Positions 6,799 through 11,289 of a DNA stretch of 11,289 nt are shown piece by piece. The stretch spans positions 1 to 11,289 of the forward strand of contig CADCVT010000459.1 in assembly GCA_902806215.1 (NCBI GenBank). The letters are read 5' to 3'. Both the position numbers and the translations under genes were made by a program. Within the stretch, counting starts at the first letter, position 1. Every line of letters starts with the position of its first letter. A model generated the notes under the pieces. That model saw only the letters and a program-made list of their open reading frames with translations. It was not told the DNA's origin and searched no databases. The DNA is from an uncultured Solirubrobacteraceae bacterium (GTDB lineage Bacteria; Actinomycetota; Thermoleophilia; Solirubrobacterales; Solirubrobacteraceae).

Positions 6799-8583
6799 TC
6801 ACCGGAGACGGGCCGACCGCCGGACGCCGTCGCGCGTCCAGGTCAACCGGGACCCGCGCAGCCGCAGCGATCGCGGCTCGACCCCGCGCCCGCGGTCGAG
6901 CAGGCGCCGCCGCGACGAGGCCGTCCCGACCGCGTACACGCGGATGAGGCGGCGCGCGCCCGCGCAGCGCGACGGCGCCTCGCGCGAGGCGTCCTCGAAG
7001 CACGCGGTGTACGCCACCGCGCCCCGCGATGACACGCCGATGTCGCCGACGCCGGCGAGGCGGTCGGCCGTCGGGCGCGGTAACGCGAACCGCCGGACCT
7101 GCCGGTTCACGGCGCGGACGTCGCCGACGTCGATGCGCGTCGTGACCGGCCCCGGCTCGGCGCCTTCGGGCACCTCGTTGTAGGCGTACGCGTACAGCGG
7201 CCCGGTCGCGGTGAAGGCACCCACCCCGTCGAGCCACCACGCGTTGCCGCTTCGCCGGTGACAGACCCCGACGGACGAGGCGGCCTCGCGCCGGAAGACC
7301 AGGTCCGGCGTGCGCAGCAGCACGCGCCGACCGCGCGCGGAGCAGACGCGGCCCCGTGCCGGCGTGTAGGCGAGCCTGCGCGACAGCACCCGGCGCGGGC
7401 CCGGACCCGCCGCGCTCAGCGACCGCGTCACCACCAGATCGCGCTCGCCGACCGACTCGCTCCACGCCACCAGCGCCCGGCCGTCCCCGAAGACGAACCC
7501 CGACGGCTCGCCCCCGCGGGGAAAGGCCGCGAGCGAGAACGAGCGAAAGGCTCCGCCGGCCGGCCGGTACGCCGCCGCGAGACCGGCGTCCGAGCGGGCG
7601 GCCACGACGACGTCGCCGCCGCGCGAGACCGCGGCGTCGAGCGGGCCGAACGTGCCGAGCCCAGCGATCATCAGCGACGGCAGGAACTCGCCGCCCGGCT
7701 CGCGCACGACGGCACGCACCCGGCCGGCCGCATCGCGCCACACGACGGCGAGGCCACCACCCGAGCCGACCGCCATCCGAAGATCCTGATCGGCACGCTC
7801 GCCACCCGAGATCCGGCGCAGCGGTCCGTACCCCGTGCCCGGTCCGCGCTCGACCACCTGCAGCGCGTCGAGGCCGTACGGGACGTTGCGGCCGAGCAGC
7901 ACGGCACGCAGGGCGTCCGGCGCCGCGGAGACCACCGTGTAGCCCCGCGGCACCTCGAACGCATGGCGCGGTGCCGCGAACCCGCCACCTGCCGCACGCT
8001 CGCTCACGTCGATCAGGTCGCCCTCGGCGGCGAGCATCGCGAGCTCGTCACCGCCCTCGTCGCCCACGGCGACGTCGACCGGGCGGCCGCGGAGCTCCGC
8101 CGCCACCGGTACGGTCGCGAAGCGCCCGCCGGGCGTCCGTTCGAACACCGCGGGCGGGCCCGAACGCACCTCCAGCGCCACGATCGCACGGCCGTCCGCG
8201 CCGACGTCGAGCGCGAACGGAAAGCCGGCCCACCGGGCGGCCAGGATCTCCGGAGGACCGAATCCACCACCCGCGGGCCGGTACGACGCGAAGAGGATCG
8301 CGTCGCCGCTGCGCGGCCGCGCCTCCGACCACAGGATCACCGCGTGCCCACCGGGGCCGACCGCCTGCGTCACGAGCCGCGGCCCGCGCGCGCCGGGAAC
8401 GGCGACGCCAAGACCTCCCGGTCCGTCCGGCGACGCGTCGGCCGCCATGATCGGCGCCTCGAGCCCCCGGTCGCGCGGCTGGAACGCGAGGTGCCCGCGG
8501 TCGCCGTCGGAGGCAAGGATCGGCTGCGCGCCGGCGGGTGCTGTGAGCACGAACAGGAGCAGCACCGAGAGAAAGCAGCGCAT
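6799..8583 (-). CDS. Secreted repeat protein, probable seven-bladed beta-propeller
   Basis: A 594-residue protein. MRCFLSVLLLFVLTAPAGA is a good signal peptide with predicted cleavage after AGA (residue 19), which is why ATG 8583 is preferred over an upstream GTG at 8628. The mature part has a recurring strand motif of the form [Y/E]RxxGGxFxxP at residues 101, 148, 195, 245, 294 and 339, plus a degenerate copy near 386, spaced 45-50 residues. That is the period of propeller blades. The first and seventh repeats are both preceded by a WSE motif (ILWSEA near 84-89 and VAWSES near 372-377). The last ~190 residues carry four Cys that may form disulfides (in RVCSA, GVCHR, TACFE, SRCAG). No enzymatic motif is visible. 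A role in surface binding is a guess. It stands 166 bp upstream of the epimerase gene on the same strand. Confidence 0.75.
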   Translation of the reverse strand: MRCFLSVLLLFVLTAPAGAQPILASDGDRGHLAFQPRDRGLEAPIMAADASPDGPGGLGVAVPGARGPRLVTQAVGPGGHAVILWSEARPRSGDAILFASYRPAGGGFGPPEILAARWAGFPFALDVGADGRAIVALEVRSGPPAVFERTPGGRFATVPVAAELRGRPVDVAVGDEGGDELAMLAAEGDLIDVSERAAGGGFAAPRHAFEVPRGYTVVSAAPDALRAVLLGRNVPYGLDALQVVERGPGTGYGPLRRISGGERADQDLRMAVGSGGGLAVVWRDAAGRVRAVVREPGGEFLPSLMIAGLGTFGPLDAAVSRGGDVVVAARSDAGLAAAYRPAGGAFRSFSLAAFPRGGEPSGFVFGDGRALVAWSESVGERDLVVTRSLSAAGPGPRRVLSRRLAYTPARGRVCSARGRRVLLRTPDLVFRREAASSVGVCHRRSGNAWWLDGVGAFTATGPLYAYAYNEVPEGAEPGPVTTRIDVGDVRAVNRQVRRFALPRPTADRLAGVGDIGVSSRGAVAYTACFEDASREAPSRCAGARRLIRVYAVGTASSRRRLLDRGRGVEPRSLRLRGSRLTWTRDGVRRSARLR

Positions 8584-8673
8584 CGACCCAGTGAACGCAC
8601 CACGGACCGGATGGGTGCGGACTTTCACGTCGGGCTAAAACGCGACGGGTCTCGTGCCGATGCAAAGGGCGAG

Positions 8674-8940
8674 ATGACGATCGACCTGGTGATGGCAACA
8701 CTCGGAGCGCTCATCGGCATGGCGCTGATTCTGGGCAGCTCGCGGCTCGCCGCGTACACGAAGGAAGGCGACGACCACTACCGCGAGCACCCGTGGGTGC
8801 AGTCGTTCGAGCCGTCGACCGGACGCCTCGCCACCGATGAGGGCCGCGTCGCCGCGTTCCGCACGTACTACGTGATCGCCGGGGTCGGCTTCCTCGGCAT
8901 GGCGGCCGCGCTCAGCGCCCGCGCGCTGCTCGGGTTCTGA
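8674..8940 (+). CDS. Small two-pass membrane protein (88 aa)
   Basis: An 88-residue protein with two hydrophobic helices (about 5-22 and 65-83) joined by a 40-residue charged loop (YTKEGDDHYREHPWVQSF and on). AAAGGGCGAG directly before the ATG serves as ribosome site. The start is chosen at 8674 because the frame upstream loses protein-like composition and lies antisense to the propeller gene. It is divergent from that gene (90-bp gap, 8584-8673, containing a TAAAAC at 8636-8641 that could be part of a promoter) and convergent with the zinc-finger gene, 6 bp apart. No family recognised. Confidence 0.78.
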   Translation: MTIDLVMATLGALIGMALILGSSRLAAYTKEGDDHYREHPWVQSFEPSTGRLATDEGRVAAFRTYYVIAGVGFLGMAAALSARALLGF

Positions 8941-8946
8941 CGGACC

Positions 8947-9159
8947 CTAGTTCTGCCGGCCGTCGGCGATGGCGAGGCAGGCCTCGCACAGCGGCCACGG
9001 CGGGTTCCACGGGAACCCGGTGACGTCTTGGCCGCACAGCGCCGTGTCGGGATCCCCGTCGTCGACGAGGTGACACAGCTCCTCGAAGCCCTCCTCGTTG
9101 CGCTTGGGGACGTTGACGCAGCCGGGCGCGACGTTCGGTGGGAGCGTCTTCGTGCTCAC
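8947..9159 (-). CDS. Small Cys-rich zinc-finger-like protein (70 aa)
   Basis: A 70-residue protein from GTG at 9159 to TAG. It has a Cys/His arrangement CH (29-30), LCG (41-43) and CEAC (58-61), with a further Cys14, resembling small actinobacterial zinc-finger proteins in which His/Cys, a CG and a terminal CxxC bind one metal. Trp/Pro-rich residues (FPWNPPWPLC, 49-58) lie between. It starts 17 nt after the transglycosylase stop. A TACATT box sits 8 nt before the GTG, so it may be read both from the upstream unit and from its own leaderless start. A longer frame upstream is antisense-like noise within the transglycosylase. Function unknown. Confidence 0.72.
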   Translation of the reverse strand: MSTKTLPPNVAPGCVNVPKRNEEGFEELCHLVDDGDPDTALCGQDVTGFPWNPPWPLCEACLAIADGRQN

Positions 9160-9167
9160 GACCCGAA

Positions 9168-9173
9168 AATGTA
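9168..9173 (-). promoter_or_regulatory. Candidate -10 box (TACATT) for the zinc-finger-like gene
   Basis: TACATT on the minus strand fits TANNNT, lies 8 nt before the GTG at 9159, and stands in a short AT-rich patch (ACATTTT) that is striking in this GC-rich window. It lies in the 17-nt gap between two genes. No clear -35 box. Confidence 0.4.
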
Positions 9174-9176
9174 CCG

Positions 9177-9980
9177 CTAGCGACCGGGGCCGGTGACGCG
9201 TTCGCCGCCCCAGTACACCGACCACGCGTGCAGGGTGTAGAAGGCCCGCGGGTCGTCGGCGATCCGCCGGGCGTAGCGCCGGACGGCGTCGACGTAGAGC
9301 GGGGTGGGGTTGTACGCGTAGAGCGCGCGGCGGAGGTTGCCCGGTGCCCCGGAGGCCCGCAGGTAGTTCGCGGCGCCCATGATCGCGTCGCGCGGATCGC
9401 GCACGTCGCCGCCCATCCCGTACGCCCGCCAGGTCGCCGGGATGAACTGCATCGGCCCGCGCGCGCCCGCCGTCGACTCGTTGCGCAGCTTGCCGAACCC
9501 GGTCTCCACGAAGTTGATCGCCGCCAGCACGTGCCACCCGACGCCGAACCGCTTCTCGGCCGCTCGGTAGTACCGCCGCAGCTCGGCGGGCGGGCGCGGC
9601 TCGCCGACGCGCACCGCCGGCCGGCGCCGCTTGTCCGACGACGACAGCCGGTGCAGCGAGCTCATCGCCGCGAGCGTCTCTCGCGCGAACCGCCCCTGCC
9701 CGCTCGGCAGCCGCACGAGGACACGCCGGGCCACGGAGGGCCGCCGGCGCAGGTACCGCAGGATCCGCTGCTGGTGCAGCGCGTAGCGCTCGACGGCGTT
9801 GGGCGCCGTCGTGTCGCCACCGGCCTCGCGCCAGCGGTCGATCTCCTGCGCCAGGCCGGCGTTCGTCGCGCGCAGCGCCGAGGCGATCTGCGGGGCGCCC
9901 TGCGGGATGGCGACGTCCGGGCTCGGAGGCCCGCCGACGGCGAGGGCCGCGACCGCCGCGGCGAGCCAGCTAACGCCCAG
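9177..9980 (-). CDS. Lytic transglycosylase (SLT/lysozyme-like fold), apparent CTG start
   Basis: A 267-residue peptidoglycan-cleaving enzyme. The catalytic part (about 130-245) shows AAINFVETGFGKL (153-165) with the catalytic Glu159, GARGPMQFIPATW (172-184) and the YNPTPLY segment (223-229), all typical of lytic transglycosylases acting on the glycan strand outside the membrane. The N-terminus has a hydrophobic export segment (GVSWLAAAVAALAVGG, 2-17) followed by a helical region (30-85). The frame has no ATG, GTG or TTG between the last upstream stop (10023-10025) and GTG 9734. The CTG at 9980, 9 nt after GAGGAGG (9990-9996), is the best start because it keeps the export signal. It overlaps the ABM gene by 11 nt. 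Starting at GTG 9734 would give 185 residues without a signal and would leave 82 protein-like codons unexplained. Confidence 0.82.
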   Translation of the reverse strand: MGVSWLAAAVAALAVGGPPSPDVAIPQGAPQIASALRATNAGLAQEIDRWREAGGDTTAPNAVERYALHQQRILRYLRRRPSVARRVLVRLPSGQGRFARETLAAMSSLHRLSSSDKRRRPAVRVGEPRPPAELRRYYRAAEKRFGVGWHVLAAINFVETGFGKLRNESTAGARGPMQFIPATWRAYGMGGDVRDPRDAIMGAANYLRASGAPGNLRRALYAYNPTPLYVDAVRRYARRIADDPRAFYTLHAWSVYWGGERVTGPGR

Positions 9981-10284
9981 GCGGCACGACCTCCTCGGCC
10001 ACCTCGTAGATGCTGTTGACCTTCACGGCCATCTCGAACTCGGCGATCCGGGACATGCGGTCCATCTCGATCTTCATGAACTCGGGGTTGTCGCGCATCG
10101 CCTCGACCTCCTCGGCGGTGTCGACGTCGAAGAACCCGAACGAGGTCACCTCGTCGGGATCCTCCATGTTGCGTAGCACGTAGGCCTTCACGAACGGCTC
10201 CGGATAGCTCGAGGGCTCCCACGCCTCCCGGAACTGCTCGTACGTCCCCGGCTTGATCTGGCGGACCGTCAGGAGGCAGAACAT
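9970..10284 (-). CDS. ABM-fold (dimeric alpha+beta barrel) protein
   Basis: A 104-residue protein with the beta-alpha-beta-beta-alpha-beta pattern of the antibiotic-biosynthesis-monooxygenase/EthD-like group: FCLLTVRQIKPG as first strand, a helix with FREAWEP (18-24), strands FVKAYVLRN (31-39) and EVTSFGFFDV (45-54), a helix EEVEAMRDNPEFMKIEMDRM (58-77), and a last strand AVKVNSIYEV. Such proteins are cytoplasmic dimers that bind or oxidise small aromatic molecules, or act as stress or structural proteins. No residue here identifies the ligand. The ATG at 10284 has AAGGTGA about 13 nt upstream, rather far. It precedes and overlaps the transglycosylase, an odd partner for it, so the linkage may be only about translation. 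Confidence 0.75.
   Translation of the reverse strand: MFCLLTVRQIKPGTYEQFREAWEPSSYPEPFVKAYVLRNMEDPDEVTSFGFFDVDTAEEVEAMRDNPEFMKIEMDRMSRIAEFEMAVKVNSIYEVAEEVVPPGR
9990..9996 (-). promoter_or_regulatory. Strong Shine-Dalgarno (GAGGAGG) inside the ABM gene end
   Basis: GAGGAGG on the minus strand, 9 nt before the CTG at 9980. It is also the Glu-Glu codon pair in the last residues of the upstream ABM-fold protein (EVAEEVVPPGR). It supports a start of the transglycosylase at CTG by reinitiation or coupling. Confidence 0.5.
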
Positions 10285-10317
10285 CCGGTGATGCTCTCAC
10301 CTTCGCGCGGGTAGGAG

Positions 10318-10331
10318 GGCCGTCGACGGCC
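10318..10331. promoter_or_regulatory. Perfect 14-bp palindrome in a divergent promoter region (operator candidate)
   Basis: GGCCGTCGACGGCC reads the same on both strands and lies in the 107-bp spacer between the divergent starts of the ABM-fold gene (10284) and the LVIVD gene (10392). Position and symmetry fit a dimeric repressor site that could act on both genes. It could also be chance in GC-rich DNA. A possible promoter for the plus-strand gene further on is GCAAGTT (10332-10338) with CGTTACG (10353-10359), which is weak. Confidence 0.35.
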
Positions 10332-10378
10332 GCAAGTTCTCGCTGCGGGCGTCGTTACGGAAGACGACGACCACCCTC

Positions 10379-10383
10379 GGAGG
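10379..10383 (+). promoter_or_regulatory. Shine-Dalgarno (GGAGG) that fixes a TTG start
   Basis: GGAGG lies 8 nt before the TTG at 10392, ideal spacing. There is no nearby in-frame ATG or GTG ahead of the signal peptide, so this ribosome site decides the start of the LVIVD-repeat protein. Confidence 0.65.
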
Positions 10384-10391
10384 ATCCTGCC

Positions 10392-11289
10392 TTGCCGACC
10401 GTTCGCCTGCTCGCCGCCTTCATCGCCGTCCTCGTAACCGCGCTCGTGCCCGCTTCTGCCGGCGCCGTCGAGCCCACGGGAACCGGCGAGAACATCAAGC
10501 CGGTCAAGAACATCCCGTACCCGAACCTGAACGAGCCCGCCGAGACGAACGCGGGCACGGACCTCGAGTTCGCGACGATCACCGTCGCCGGCCCCGGTGC
10601 CGCCAAGGGCGCCCCGGGCGCCTCGGACTCCGCTCCGGGTGCAGCCGCGCCGGGCACGACGGCCGCTCCCGCTCCGGCCACGACGCCGCAGGGCAAGGCC
10701 GCCTCGAAGAAGGCCGCTGCCGCCCAGCGCGCCGCCGCGAAGGCCGCCAAGCGCTGCTCGGCCGCTCGCACGTCCGCCAAGAAGGCCAAGTCGAAGAAGG
10801 CCAAGCGCCGCGCCGCCCTCCGCGCGAAGAAGCTCTGCTCCTCCGCCAAGAAGGCCAAGTCCCGCGCGAGGAAGCTCGCCCGCACGACCACCACGGTCGA
10901 GCGCTCCGGCCTGCGTGACGCCCGCTCCGAGGAGCCCGGCGTCCAGCGCACGTTCGCGTTCGCCGGCTCGTACGGCGACGGCCTGCACGTCATCGACGTC
11001 ACCGATCCGGAGAAGACCGAGCGGGTCGCCACGTGGAACTGCGGCATCTCGCAGGGCGACGTCCAGGTCTTCCAGCGCAAGGACCTCGGCGGCCGCTGGT
11101 TCGCGACCTACACGCACGACGGCTACACCTGGCACAAGGGCTCGACCTGCGTCTCCGAGCTGCGCGCGCTGGGCTTCGGCAAGCAGCTCGACGACTTCAA
11201 GGGCAACGGCACGTACATCGCCGAGGTCACCGACCCGTACAACCCGACGGCGGTCTCCTTCGTGCCGTACAAGCTCGAGTCGCACAACA
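10392..11289 (+). CDS. Secreted LVIVD-repeat (beta-propeller) protein with Lys/Ala-rich linker (3' partial)
   Basis: The frame is open from TTG 10392 to the right edge (299 residues seen). Residues 1-25 are a clear signal peptide (MPTVRLLAAFIAVLVTALVP, then ASAGA). Residues 67-100 are an Ala/Gly/Pro/Thr linker, and 101-164 form a Lys/Ala/Arg-rich segment like a histone H1 tail (AAKAAKRC, SAKKAKSKKAKRR, SSAKKAKSRARKLA), with Cys122 and Cys149. From about 185 the globular part begins: GLHVIDVTDPEKTERVATW (197-215) and TYIAEVTDPYNPTAVSFV (274-291) match the LVIVD repeat that builds propellers in secreted bacterial proteins. Cys217 and Cys253 may pair. Function unknown; a cell-wall or polyanion-binding role for the basic segment is inference. 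The frame opposite has a Leu/Gly/Arg bias and is rejected as antisense. Confidence 0.85.
   Translation, partial: MPTVRLLAAFIAVLVTALVPASAGAVEPTGTGENIKPVKNIPYPNLNEPAETNAGTDLEFATITVAGPGAAKGAPGASDSAPGAAAPGTTAAPAPATTPQGKAASKKAAAAQRAAAKAAKRCSAARTSAKKAKSKKAKRRAALRAKKLCSSAKKAKSRARKLARTTTTVERSGLRDARSEEPGVQRTFAFAGSYGDGLHVIDVTDPEKTERVATWNCGISQGDVQVFQRKDLGGRWFATYTHDGYTWHKGSTCVSELRALGFGKQLDDFKGNGTYIAEVTDPYNPTAVSFVPYKLESHN

Noticed and set aside
5097..6947. 616-codon plus-strand open frame across the epimerase and its flank
   Set aside because: Arg/Pro/Ala-rich, no domain, and it runs through three minus-strand features.
7258..8673. Plus-strand upstream extension of the 88-residue membrane protein
   Set aside because: The extension is Arg/His-rich and antisense to the propeller gene; protein-like character and a ribosome site begin at 8674.
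10269..11285. 338-codon minus-strand open frame at the right edge
   Set aside because: Leu/Gly/Arg-biased antisense frame; the plus strand has a signal peptide, a ribosome site and LVIVD repeats.
1..11289. Defence system, prophage, biosynthetic cluster or mobile element
   Set aside because: No integrase, transposase, nuclease, helicase, polyketide or peptide synthetase genes, no terminal repeats, and even base composition; a single P450 and methyltransferase do not make a cluster.

Overview
This is a very GC-rich, gene-dense stretch of chromosome, most likely from an actinobacterium and perhaps from the Solirubrobacterales/Thermoleophilia. The taxonomic guess rests on strong G/C third positions, GTG/TTG (and apparently one CTG) starts, few poly-U terminators, several start codons with a TANNNT box 7-9 nt upstream as in leaderless actinobacterial genes, and secreted proteins with Ala/Pro- or Lys-rich linkers and Cys-containing C-terminal domains. 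No marker gene settles it. I see no mobile element, CRISPR array, tRNA, rRNA or prophage gene, and base composition is even throughout.

Layout, left to right. Positions 1-316 hold the 3' end of a probable secreted protein (+). A GC-rich hairpin region separates it from a convergent two-gene unit (-): an M20 metallopeptidase/deacylase (1172-2380) whose stop overlaps the GTG start of a SAM-dependent methyltransferase (399-1175). Divergent from the peptidase, only 15 bp away, is a 54-residue single-pass membrane protein (2396-2560, +). Its stop shares a CTAG with the stop of a convergent small zinc-ribbon protein (2557-2856, -).

From 6632 leftward runs a minus-strand series: a secreted D-glucuronyl C5-epimerase-like protein with a Lys-Pro tail (5193-6632), a DsbA/FrnE-like thioredoxin-fold protein with a winged-helix-like C-terminus (4232-5182), a cytochrome P450 (2880-4172) and the zinc-ribbon protein. 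Gaps are 10, 59 and 23 nt, so they may be co-transcribed, although TANNNT boxes before several starts suggest extra internal promoters. Upstream lies a secreted protein made of about seven 47-residue repeats, probably a beta-propeller (6799-8583, -).

The right part holds a two-pass membrane protein (8674-8940, +), convergent with a minus-strand unit of three small genes: an ABM-fold protein (9970-10284), a lytic transglycosylase (9177-9980) with no ATG/GTG/TTG start for its N-terminal third, and a 70-residue zinc-finger-like protein (8947-9159). Divergent from that unit, across a spacer with a perfect 14-bp palindrome, begins a secreted LVIVD-repeat protein with a histone-H1-like Lys/Ala segment, which runs off the right edge (10392 onward, +).

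The genes form several small units rather than one recognisable pathway. The only plausible functional cluster is epimerase - DsbA-like - P450 - zinc ribbon, and that is inferred from spacing alone. There are no gaps over 300 bp without a gene. The most notable observations are the apparent CTG start of the transglycosylase, the C5-epimerase homologue without polysaccharide genes around it, and the tightly packed 54-residue membrane protein.
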